16,806 nt of DNA, from contig CAADVV010000136.1 in assembly GCA_900752535.1 (NCBI GenBank), positions 1-16,806 of the forward strand, in the 5' to 3' direction. Below are positions 1 to 5,903 of this stretch, in pieces (position 1 is the first letter of the stretch; each line of letters starts with the position of its first letter). This DNA comes from Bacteroidales bacterium. Lineage in GTDB: Bacteria > Bacteroidota > Bacteroidia > Bacteroidales > Muribaculaceae. A program made the position numbers and the translations under genes. The notes beneath the pieces were generated by a model. It was not told the DNA's origin. It did no database searches and was given only the letters and a program-made list of their open reading frames with translations.

Positions 1-480
1 CGCCCTGAATGTGTCGGCTGCTCCGAGTATGACCTTGTTGCCGGCACGCTTGTATTGCGCGGCGAGTTTGCCTATGGTGGTGGTTTTGCCCACACCGTTG
101 ACGCCAACTACGAGGATGACATAAGGGCGTTTGGCGTCTGGGCTGAGCTTGAAGTCTTCGGTGTCGTCTTCTTTTTCGTCTCCGACGAGCATGTCGGTGA
201 TTTCGTCGACGAGCATACTGTTAAGCTCCGATGTGCCGACATATTTGTCGCGTGCCACACGCTTCTGAAGCCGGTCGATGATGGCCAGTGTGGTGTCAAC
301 GCCGACATCGCTGGTGATAAAGACCTCCTCGAGATTATCGAGGACATCATCGTCAACCTTGCTCTTGCCGGCTATGGCGCGGGTTATCTTTGAGAATACG
401 CCGGTCTTGGTGCGTTCAAGACCTTTGTCAAGCGTTTCCTTCTTTTCTTTGCTGAAAAATCTGCTGAATATGTTGCCCAT
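1..480 (-). CDS. ftsY: Signal recognition particle receptor FtsY (partial, C-terminal part outside window)
   Basis: FtsY is the membrane-associated SRP receptor GTPase that docks SRP-ribosome complexes at the Sec translocon. The visible 160 residues start MGNIFSRFFSKEKKETLD and hold a short N-terminal helical region (about 1-110) without the long acidic A domain of E. coli FtsY. The start of the GTPase G domain follows: the P-loop GVNGVGKTTT at residues 126-135 and the second SRP-GTPase motif, ADTFRA, at 155-160. The frame runs off the left edge of the window, so the rest of the G domain is missing only because of the cut. The ATG at 480 is the first in-frame start and lies 25 nt after a TAnnTTTG promoter element. 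The gene follows purT on the same strand after 64 bp but appears to have its own promoter. Identification is very secure. Confidence 0.97.
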   Translation of the reverse strand, partial: MGNIFSRFFSKEKKETLDKGLERTKTGVFSKITRAIAGKSKVDDDVLDNLEEVFITSDVGVDTTLAIIDRLQKRVARDKYVGTSELNSMLVDEITDMLVGDEKEDDTEDFKLSPDAKRPYVILVVGVNGVGKTTTIGKLAAQYKRAGNKVILGAADTFRA

Positions 481-505
481 TTTCCATTCACTTGAAATAA
501 GAGTG

Positions 506-535
506 CAAAGTTAGCAACTTTTTTCGGTATCCAAG
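506..535 (-). promoter_or_regulatory. Predicted ftsY promoter
   Basis: On the minus strand TAACTTTG (513-506) matches the Bacteroidetes -7 consensus TAnnTTTG. A CTTG at 535-532, 18 bp upstream, is an imperfect -33 element. It lies in the 64-bp gap between the purT stop and the ftsY start, so ftsY can be transcribed independently of purT. Confidence 0.6.
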
Positions 536-544
536 GTGTCAGGC

Positions 545-1738
545 TCAGAGTTTCTTTCCGCCGTTTACCGTCAGTTTCTCCCAGGCGCGCTCGGCTTTCT
601 CTTTAGCCTTCCCGACGGTTGTGTCGGTGGCGAGTATGACACCCATGCGGCGGTGGCCGTTGATTTCAGGTTTGCCGAAGATGCGCATGTCTGTGCCTTC
701 CTCCTCAAGCACATGCTCGAGATTGTCCATCTCAATCTGTTTGGTGTTGCCTTCCACGACGATTGCGCGCGAAGCCGACGGTCCGTAAAACTTGATTTCA
801 GGTATCGGCAGACCGAGCAGAGCGCGTGCATGAAGACCGAACTCGCTGAGATTCTGCGACATCATGGTGACCATGCCTGTATCGTGCGGGCGCGGTGAAA
901 CTTCCGAGAAGATGACTTCGTCACCTTTGACAAACATCTCGACGCCGAAGATGCCGTAGCCGCCGAGAGCGTCGGTGACTTTGCGGGCAATTTCGCGGGC
1001 CGACTCGAGAGCTTTATCGCTCATGGGCTGAGGCTGCCATGAACGGCGGTAGTCACCGTCAATCTGTATGTGTCCAATCGGTTCGCAGAATTTCGTGCCT
1101 GAAATCGACCTGACTGTCAGAAGGGTTATCTCATAGTCGAAGTCAACAAAGCCTTCCACGATGACACGGCCTGCTCCGGCGCGGCCACCCTCCTGGGCTA
1201 TGGTCCACGCTTTCTCGATGTCTTCGGCTTTCTTTATGATCGACTGGCCGTGGCCCGACGAGCTCATCACGGGTTTGACTACACACGGGATACCGATTTC
1301 TTCAACTGCTCTGAGGAATTCCTCTTTGGTCGATGCGAAACGATAGGGAGATGTCGTGACACCAATTTCTTCTGCTGCCAGACGGCGTATGCCTTCGCGG
1401 TTCATGGTCAGCCATGTTGCGCGTGCTGTAGGAGTGACGTGATAACCCTCTTTCTCAAGTTCCACGAGCACTGGAGTGGCTATGGCCTCAACTTCGGGGA
1501 TGATATGGTCAGGCTTTTCAAGTTCGATGATGCGGCGCAGCTCATCAGGATCGAGCATGTTGAATACGTGCGAGCGGTGGGCAATCTGCATCGCCGGCGC
1601 ATTTGCATAGCGGTCACAGGCCACTACCTCCACTCCCAGACGCTGAAGTTCTATTGCTACTTCTTTACCTAACTCGCCGCTGCCGAGCAGCAGTGCCTTG
1701 CGGCATACCGGTGTCATCACCGAACCTATTTTTGCCAT
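545..1738 (-). CDS. purT: Formate-dependent phosphoribosylglycinamide formyltransferase (GAR transformylase 2)
   Basis: PurT is a cytosolic ATP-grasp enzyme that makes formyl-GAR from GAR, formate and ATP. It replaces the folate-dependent PurN step of purine synthesis. The 397-residue protein, close to the 392 of E. coli PurT, has an N-terminal nucleotide-binding fold (LLLGSGELGKEVAIELQRLG at 17-36). The ATP-grasp core follows, with VVKPVMSSSGHGQS at 153-166 and the metal-binding region GVEMF / FSEVSPRPHDTG. E267, E279 and D286 fall at the same numbers as in the E. coli enzyme. I chose the ATG at 1738 (MAKIGSV). An in-frame TTG at 1744 would add only two residues. The start lies 29 nt after a TAnnTTTG element. 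ftsY follows 64 bp downstream on the same strand. Confidence 0.97.
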   Translation of the reverse strand: MAKIGSVMTPVCRKALLLGSGELGKEVAIELQRLGVEVVACDRYANAPAMQIAHRSHVFNMLDPDELRRIIELEKPDHIIPEVEAIATPVLVELEKEGYHVTPTARATWLTMNREGIRRLAAEEIGVTTSPYRFASTKEEFLRAVEEIGIPCVVKPVMSSSGHGQSIIKKAEDIEKAWTIAQEGGRAGAGRVIVEGFVDFDYEITLLTVRSISGTKFCEPIGHIQIDGDYRRSWQPQPMSDKALESAREIARKVTDALGGYGIFGVEMFVKGDEVIFSEVSPRPHDTGMVTMMSQNLSEFGLHARALLGLPIPEIKFYGPSASRAIVVEGNTKQIEMDNLEHVLEEEGTDMRIFGKPEINGHRRMGVILATDTTVGKAKEKAERAWEKLTVNGGKKL

Positions 1739-1767
1739 TGTCAAGAGATTATTTTTGTTTCCGGCCG

Positions 1768-1775
1768 CAAATTTA
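1768..1775 (-). promoter_or_regulatory. Predicted purT promoter (-7 element)
   Basis: TAAATTTG on the minus strand (1775-1768) matches TAnnTTTG. No convincing TTTG -33 element is present at 19-21 bp upstream. The element sits just downstream of the terminator-like hairpin at 1796-1835, so purT probably begins a new transcript here. Confidence 0.55.
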
Positions 1776-1795
1776 CTAAATTTTCCTCTAATGAC

Positions 1796-1835
1796 AGGGA
1801 GGCTGCCGCCCGATGTGTCGGACGACAGCCTCCCT
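1796..1835 (-). terminator. Hairpin terminator after the YD-repeat secreted protein
   Basis: A perfect 10-bp stem pairs AGGGAGGCTG (1796-1805) with CAGCCTCCCT (1826-1835). The interior pairs further around a TGTG loop, with two mismatches. It begins 23 bp past the stop codon of the minus-strand gene at 1859. There is no long T run after it, so efficiency is uncertain, but strong GC hairpins right after stop codons are usual for terminators in this phylum. Confidence 0.65.
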
Positions 1836-1858
1836 TTGATTGTGTCGATATCTATGTG

Positions 1859-3277
1859 TTAACGTCTTACTACGCGATAGACAGAGCCTGTGCCTTCGGC
1901 ACGGACGATGTAGACGCCGGGAGCGAGAGCTGATATGTTAACCGAGGCAACAGATGAGTCAGCCTGAGCGTGCGCCAGTTCTACGCCCTGGAGGCTGTAG
2001 ATGGTCAGCCCGGTCAGTCCTTCAGCCGAAGCGGTTACGTTCTCTCCGTCATATGACCACGAAGCCTTGGCTACCGTAGTTTCGAGACCCGAGTTGTCTG
2101 CGGCGTTGATATAATCACCGTAAACCACGCGCTCTGTGGGGAAGTATGATTCGGTCTCGTAGTCATATTCCTCGGTGGTAGATTCGGTCACGTTGCCGTT
2201 GTTGTCATATGAATATGTATATTTGGTTGAGGCCACAACTTCCTCGACTCCGTCGATTGTCTCTTTTTCCTCAGACTTGACAATGTTGCCGTGTTCGTCC
2301 CGAATATTCTCTACTACCAGAATGTAGACTGGTTCGGTCAGTATGTTGCCTTCCTCGTCAAAATATTCGGTTTCCGTGATGCGTTCCGAACCGTTGGCGT
2401 CAAACACTTCGTAGAATACGGTGCGACCTACTTCGTTGATGTCATTTGTTGTCTCTCTGATGAAAAAGCCTCCCCTGTCGCCTCCTCTGGGGTATTCAAC
2501 AAAAATGTGGCCGTCTGCTTCTCCGTCATAATAAACAACAGCCGAGCTCAGCAGGTTGAGACCTCTGGTCAGCTCGCTGATGTCGCCGAAGATGGTCATC
2601 TGCCCGTCTGTTGCCTCCCATGTGATGTCGCCGTATGACAAGTCGTCATATAGCCCCCACGTCCCGTCTTCGCCGATGACATAATAGCCATACTCGTTGG
2701 CTTTGCCGTCCGGGCCATATTTCCATACTGATTTGAGTGCCGGCTGAAGCTCTCCGCCAAGCGGAAGCGATTTGCATATCTCGGTGATGTTGCCGTCGTT
2801 GTTTCGGGTAATTGTGTTCGACTCACATCTGTAGTCCATAACCCACTCGCCGTCTTCCATCGTGTAGCCCATTCTCAGGGTGTGGAAACCATGGACAACC
2901 GGGTCATACTCATAGGTCATCTTTCCCGACTCCTCCCATGTTTCGCCGTCTTCGCTCTCTGACAGGAGTATCGAAAGCGGATAGTTATACTCATCATAGG
3001 TCGATGTGGCTTTAGATAGCCAGCCGTCTTCGTCAACAAGCTCCTCGGTGCAGTTGCCTCTGACGTCATATTTGAACTTGACTTCGCCAAGTTTCATCCA
3101 GTCCTCGCCGTCATGCATGAAATCGGTCTGACTCGAAGGCCGCCAAATCGGAGCGGCTGACTCCATGCGGAATACTCTTGCTTTATGCTGTCCGCGAATT
3201 GTCTTGAATCTCTGACCGTCAGCTGCTGCCGACAGACATACGGCGCCGCAAAGCGCCATTGTGTAAATTTTCTTCAT
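1859..3277 (-). CDS. Secreted YD-repeat-like protein with T9SS-type C-terminal sorting tail
   Basis: I do not recognise a named family. The 472-residue protein starts with a signal peptide (MKKIYTMALCGAVCLSAAA, about 1-20). The body is acidic and rich in Tyr, Asp, Glu and Gly. It contains at least two stretches reminiscent of RHS/YD repeats: FKYDVRGNCTEELVDEDG near residues 69-86 and YSYDNNGNVTESTTEEYDYE near 345-364. A motif of the type T(Y/W)EESGKMTYEYD lies between them. The last 60 or so residues include LTIYSLQGVELAHA and a final APGVYIVRAEGTGSVYRVVRR-like end. This resembles the type A Por secretion tail, which would direct the protein across the outer membrane through the type IX system, if the organism has one. 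It is a single-gene unit with a promoter containing a perfect 18-bp palindrome upstream and a hairpin downstream. Function is unknown; a cell-surface or released protein is the best inference. Confidence 0.8.
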   Translation of the reverse strand: MKKIYTMALCGAVCLSAAADGQRFKTIRGQHKARVFRMESAAPIWRPSSQTDFMHDGEDWMKLGEVKFKYDVRGNCTEELVDEDGWLSKATSTYDEYNYPLSILLSESEDGETWEESGKMTYEYDPVVHGFHTLRMGYTMEDGEWVMDYRCESNTITRNNDGNITEICKSLPLGGELQPALKSVWKYGPDGKANEYGYYVIGEDGTWGLYDDLSYGDITWEATDGQMTIFGDISELTRGLNLLSSAVVYYDGEADGHIFVEYPRGGDRGGFFIRETTNDINEVGRTVFYEVFDANGSERITETEYFDEEGNILTEPVYILVVENIRDEHGNIVKSEEKETIDGVEEVVASTKYTYSYDNNGNVTESTTEEYDYETESYFPTERVVYGDYINAADNSGLETTVAKASWSYDGENVTASAEGLTGLTIYSLQGVELAHAQADSSVASVNISALAPGVYIVRAEGTGSVYRVVRR

Positions 3278-3338
3278 TCAGTAATACTTTTAATCTGTTT
3301 TCAGACTATTTCGGCTAATTGTGAAACAATCTTTAGTG

Positions 3339-3346
3339 CAAAGCTA
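3339..3346 (-). promoter_or_regulatory. Predicted promoter (-7 element) of the YD-repeat secreted protein
   Basis: TAGCTTTG on the minus strand (3346-3339) matches TAnnTTTG and lies 61 nt upstream of the ATG at 3277. The -33 position carries only a partial TTT-containing match (ATGTTTCC, about 3372-3365). The spacer is filled by the palindrome at 3349-3366, so this promoter may need activation or be blocked by a regulator. Confidence 0.6.
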
Positions 3347-3348
3347 AA

Positions 3349-3366
3349 CATAATTGCGCAATTATG
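3349..3366. promoter_or_regulatory. Perfect 18-bp palindrome, candidate operator
   Basis: CATAATTGCGCAATTATG reads identically on both strands with no spacer. It lies directly between the -7 element at 3339-3346 and the -33 position of the minus-strand promoter, where a dimeric repressor or activator would contact RNA polymerase. No copy was noticed elsewhere in the window. The bound regulator is unknown. Confidence 0.55.
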
Positions 3367-3443
3367 GAAACATCGCGTGTTAAACTTTAATTCAGTCTAT
3401 ATCCGTTTTCAGACCTTTAGCCCGGTTGCCATAGCGATTTTTA

Positions 3444-3475
3444 TTTGAGCCATAGTCTCAAATTCGTTATATTTG
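3444..3475 (+). promoter_or_regulatory. Predicted ridA promoter
   Basis: TTTG at 3444-3447 and TATATTTG at 3468-3475 are separated by 20 bp, a full match to the Bacteroidetes promoter consensus TTTG-N19/21-TAnnTTTG. Transcription should begin near 3480. That excludes an upstream in-frame start at 3473 and supports the ATG at 3509. Confidence 0.8.
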
Positions 3476-3508
3476 CACAGACAATCCACCAAAAAACATA
3501 GTTCAACC

Positions 3509-3883
3509 ATGAAAGAAACTATTTCTACAAATGCCGCTCCCGGCGCAATCGGTCCTTACAGCCAGGCCATCAAGACCGGAGATTTCGTTTTCTGCTCAGG
3601 TCAGCTCCCCATCAATCCCGCTGACGGCAAGATGCCCGCTGACATCAAGGCTCAGACAGTTCAGTCTCTTGCCAACGTTCAGGCTATCCTTAACGAAGCA
3701 GGCATGACACTGGCCAACATTGTGAAAACAACCGTATATCTGGCTGACATGAGCCTCTTCAAAGAGATGAACGAAGTCTATGGCGAACTCGTCCCCGCTC
3801 CATACCCCGCCCGCTCGGCCTACGCTGTCAAGGAGCTGCCCATGAAAGCCCTCGTCGAAATCGAGGTCATCGCCTGCCGCTAA
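3509..3883 (+). CDS. ridA: RidA family 2-iminobutanoate/2-iminopropanoate deaminase
   Basis: RidA (YjgF/YER057c/UK114) is a small cytosolic homotrimer that hydrolyses reactive enamines and imines released by PLP enzymes such as threonine dehydratase. The 124-residue protein has the family start (ISTNAAPGAIGPYSQAIKTG, residues 5-24), the central NVQAILNEAGMTLANIVKTT, and the C-terminal signature PARSAYAVKELPMKALVEIE. R102 and E117 correspond to the substrate-binding R105 and catalytic-site E120 of E. coli RidA, and their spacing is conserved. The ATG at 3509 was chosen because homologues start here and the promoter -7 element lies at 3468-3475, overlapping the only longer alternative. It is a single-gene unit, divergent from the secreted protein at 1859-3277 and followed by the terminator at 4011-4050. 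Confidence 0.96.
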   Translation: MKETISTNAAPGAIGPYSQAIKTGDFVFCSGQLPINPADGKMPADIKAQTVQSLANVQAILNEAGMTLANIVKTTVYLADMSLFKEMNEVYGELVPAPYPARSAYAVKELPMKALVEIEVIACR

Positions 3884-3886
3884 ACC

Positions 3887-3900
3887 TTATAATATTATAA
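3887..3900. repeat. 14-bp A/T palindrome just after ridA
   Basis: TTATAATATTATAA is a perfect palindrome beginning 4 nt after the ridA stop codon. It is entirely A/T, so chance is plausible and the hairpin would be weak. No function can be assigned. Confidence 0.4.
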
Positions 3901-3910
3901 ATACAAGGTG

Positions 3911-3969
3911 GGCAGATTAAAATAATCCTAAGTGGCAGATTATTCTGTTCACAACAAGGCTCAGAATAA
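3911..3969 (+). repeat. Direct repeat GGCAGATTA x2 and overlapping inverted repeat in the ridA 3' region
   Basis: GGCAGATTA occurs at 3911-3919 and 3934-3942, 23 bp start to start. The sequence TTATTCTG (3940-3947), which begins inside the second copy, can pair with CAGAATAA (3962-3969) across a 14-nt loop. This lies between ridA and its terminator and would be in the ridA 3' untranslated region. It could be RNA structure or protein sites. No gene is visible here. Confidence 0.4.
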
Positions 3970-4010
3970 ATAAAAAAAATACATGCCAACCCATTTACGA
4001 TGATGCAACA

Positions 4011-4050
4011 CCCTCGGAGATTCCTTTATCCTCCGGGGGCGTTTTCGTTT
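4011..4050 (+). terminator. Rho-independent terminator of ridA
   Basis: CCCTCGGAG (4011-4019) pairs with CTCCGGGGG (4031-4039), nine pairs including one T-G wobble, with an 11-nt loop. A T-rich tract GTTTTCGTTT (4041-4050) follows. This is a classical intrinsic terminator for the plus-strand ridA transcript, 127 bp after its stop. Its T tract runs into the -33 region of the next promoter. Confidence 0.85.
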
Positions 4051-4066
4051 ATTCGGAGTTTTATTC

Positions 4067-4074
4067 TATCTTTG
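4067..4074 (+). promoter_or_regulatory. Predicted promoter (-7 element) of the TPR-AraC regulator
   Basis: TATCTTTG matches TAnnTTTG. The -33 position about 20 bp upstream falls in the T tract of the ridA terminator (TTTC, 4043-4046), an imperfect match. The ATG at 4080 begins only 5 nt after the last G, so the transcript would have little or no leader. Confidence 0.6.
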
Positions 4075-4079
4075 TGATT

Positions 4080-5762
4080 ATGAGACGATTTATCCTGATT
4101 TGTTTTTCATCACTGCTTTTAATTGCCATATTACCGTGCCGCGCGGCGGAGGATGTAAGCGCATTGAGTCAGCTGTCGACAGAGAAACTTGTAGAACTCG
4201 GACAGCATGCTGACAGCGATAACAATCCTGAAAAGGCTCTTGTATACTTCACCATTGCCGCAAAACGTTATAATCCGGAAAACTCCAGAGATGAGAAATT
4301 TCAGTCCATGAACGCCTATATCGGGAAGTGGTATGTATATTTCTTCGTTTATTTCGACCATGTGAATGCTTTTGAAGCCTTGTCGAAAGCCCAGGAAATT
4401 GCAGACGAAATAGGCCATAGTTCATCGCGAATACTTCTCAATTATGGTTGTATGTACCAGACTTTGGCTGAACAAAGCGAAGATCGTGAACTTCTCCGGA
4501 AAGCATGGGACTTTTATCTCAGAAGTTTTGAGACAAGTGGGGATTCTGACGCTAATACCGCAAATATGGCATTTTCTAATCTTGTACAGCTCGCGACAGA
4601 ATTGAATAAGGTTTCAGAATTGCAGCCAATGTGGAAGTCTTTCCTTAAGAAGAACGCCTCAGTTAAGCAAAAGACTCCGTCATTTATATTCGACAGTATA
4701 TCTTATGGAATAATCACCCGCTTTGATTCTAAAGATTATGCCGGAGCAATCGCCGAACTTAACTCGGAAACGTTGAACCGTGTTGTGCTTGAGCCGGGTA
4801 TGCGACGCTACGACATCGTGCGTAGAATTAATTTGGCTAAGGCATACATTTTAATGACCGGTAAATATGACCATGCGCTGAGGATAATGCTGAGGGCTGA
4901 GGAGATAGCCGATTCCATGGATATGAAGGACGCTCGACTGGAAGTCTATAAATATCTGCGTGACTTATACATGCAATCCGGTGAAAACTCAAAATCTTTA
5001 GACTATCAGCACAAATACCTTGCCCTGAAGGATACTGTCCTCAATTACAGGTCGGGAGCGGCTATAAGCGAGCTCACCTATCTCAAAAAAGTGAATGAAG
5101 TCGAGCACAACCTTGATGAACTGGAGAATAAACGGATGATACAAAAAAGAATCATCTGGGGCGCGGTGGTCTTCATTGTTCTGGTGACGATGCTCCTCAT
5201 ACTTCTCAGGCGTCACAATAAAAGGTTGCGCGTGCTAAATGAGACTCTCTATCATAAAAACATCCTCCTGATGGAGAATGAGGATTCCATGCGCAGACAA
5301 TTGGAGGAGACCGCCCGTCTTCGCGAGAAGGAGTCCAATCCCCCCGCACGTAACGCCACAGAGAAATATTCCCATTCAGATCTTTCCGACAACGAAAAGG
5401 AAGACATTTATCTGGGTATAATGAATGTTCTGCTCAACACTCCCGAAGTGTTCAGTCCTGATTTTTCAGCAAACAGGCTTGCAGAACTTACCGGTTATTC
5501 TTACAGGCACATATCGCAGGTCATAAATGAAAAAACAGGTGATAATTTCAATGCCCTCATAAACGATATTCGCATCCGGGAGGCTTGCCGGGGCGTGAGA
5601 CCCGGAGGTAAGTTTGCCCGTTTCACAGTGGAGGGGATAGCCAATGCCGTCGGATTCCGCTCACGTACTTCATTTATTGCCGCATTCAAAAAATTCACCG
5701 GCATGACTCCGTCTGTATACATGAAAACGGCGGAGCAACGCGCTAAAACGCAAACAAATTGA
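4080..5762 (+). CDS. Transmembrane TPR-sensor / AraC-type transcriptional regulator
   Basis: This looks like a one-component membrane regulator: an extracytoplasmic sensor joined through the membrane to a DNA-binding domain. The 560-residue protein has a signal peptide or first membrane helix (FILICFSSLLLIAILP, residues 4-19). An all-helical region with degenerate tetratricopeptide-like repeats follows (about 25-330, for example NNPEKALVYFTIAAKRY and KYDHALRIMLRAEEIADS). Next come a coiled coil, one clear transmembrane helix (IIWGAVVFIVLVTMLLILL, about 358-376) and a second coiled coil. The C-terminal AraC/XylS double helix-turn-helix occupies about 455-548, with its ends at FSANRLAELTGYSYRHISQV and VEGIANAVGFRSRTSFIAAF. 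No histidine-kinase or receiver domain is present. The ATG at 4080 is preferred; an in-frame GTG at 4074 lies inside the promoter element. Codon use looks more A/T-rich than neighbouring housekeeping genes. The likely target is the next gene, 141 bp downstream on the same strand, but this is inference from adjacency. Confidence 0.85.
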   Translation: MRRFILICFSSLLLIAILPCRAAEDVSALSQLSTEKLVELGQHADSDNNPEKALVYFTIAAKRYNPENSRDEKFQSMNAYIGKWYVYFFVYFDHVNAFEALSKAQEIADEIGHSSSRILLNYGCMYQTLAEQSEDRELLRKAWDFYLRSFETSGDSDANTANMAFSNLVQLATELNKVSELQPMWKSFLKKNASVKQKTPSFIFDSISYGIITRFDSKDYAGAIAELNSETLNRVVLEPGMRRYDIVRRINLAKAYILMTGKYDHALRIMLRAEEIADSMDMKDARLEVYKYLRDLYMQSGENSKSLDYQHKYLALKDTVLNYRSGAAISELTYLKKVNEVEHNLDELENKRMIQKRIIWGAVVFIVLVTMLLILLRRHNKRLRVLNETLYHKNILLMENEDSMRRQLEETARLREKESNPPARNATEKYSHSDLSDNEKEDIYLGIMNVLLNTPEVFSPDFSANRLAELTGYSYRHISQVINEKTGDNFNALINDIRIREACRGVRPGGKFARFTVEGIANAVGFRSRTSFIAAFKKFTGMTPSVYMKTAEQRAKTQTN

Positions 5763-5775
5763 TTATTAAATCAAT
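5758..5775. repeat. Inverted repeat across the regulator stop codon
   Basis: ATTGATT (5758-5764) and AATCAAT (5769-5775) form 7-bp arms with a 4-nt spacer. They overlap the TGA stop at 5760-5762. The arms are A/T-rich and there is no T tract, so this is weak as a terminator. It could be an operator half of the following intergenic region. Confidence 0.35.
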
Positions 5776-5795
5776 ACAGTGTGTTTTGAATAATT

Positions 5796-5807
5796 CTGAA
5801 CGTTCAG
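5796..5807. promoter_or_regulatory. 12-bp palindrome, candidate operator upstream of the secreted-protein gene
   Basis: CTGAACGTTCAG is a perfect palindrome about 97 bp before the ATG at 5904. It lies just downstream of a TTTG (5785-5788) that could be a -33 element, although no good TAnnTTTG follows. It is a reasonable candidate site for a dimeric regulator. A 12-bp palindrome alone is not rare. Confidence 0.35.
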
Positions 5808-5867
5808 TTTTATGATTATGTACAAGTAGGCGGTTCTAAAAGTTGTGGGGATTTACGGGTTGGTCTA

Positions 5868-5886
5868 ATTTTATGGTCGATAAAAT
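5868..5886. promoter_or_regulatory. 19-bp inverted repeat near the start of the secreted-protein gene
   Basis: ATTTTAT (5868-5874) and ATAAAAT (5880-5886) flank a 5-nt centre GGTCG, ending 17 nt before the ATG at 5904. It may be an operator or a small leader hairpin that would affect translation. The arms are entirely A/T. Confidence 0.4.
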
Positions 5887-5903
5887 CACCAAATCAAATC
5901 AAC

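Noticed and set aside
545..898. Plus-strand open frames antisense to purT
   Set aside because: purT is unambiguous with all catalytic residues; the antisense translations show no domain.
3473..3508. Upstream extension of ridA from 3473
   Set aside because: The extension overlaps the -7 element (3468-3475) and precedes the expected transcript start; homologues begin at the ATG at 3509.
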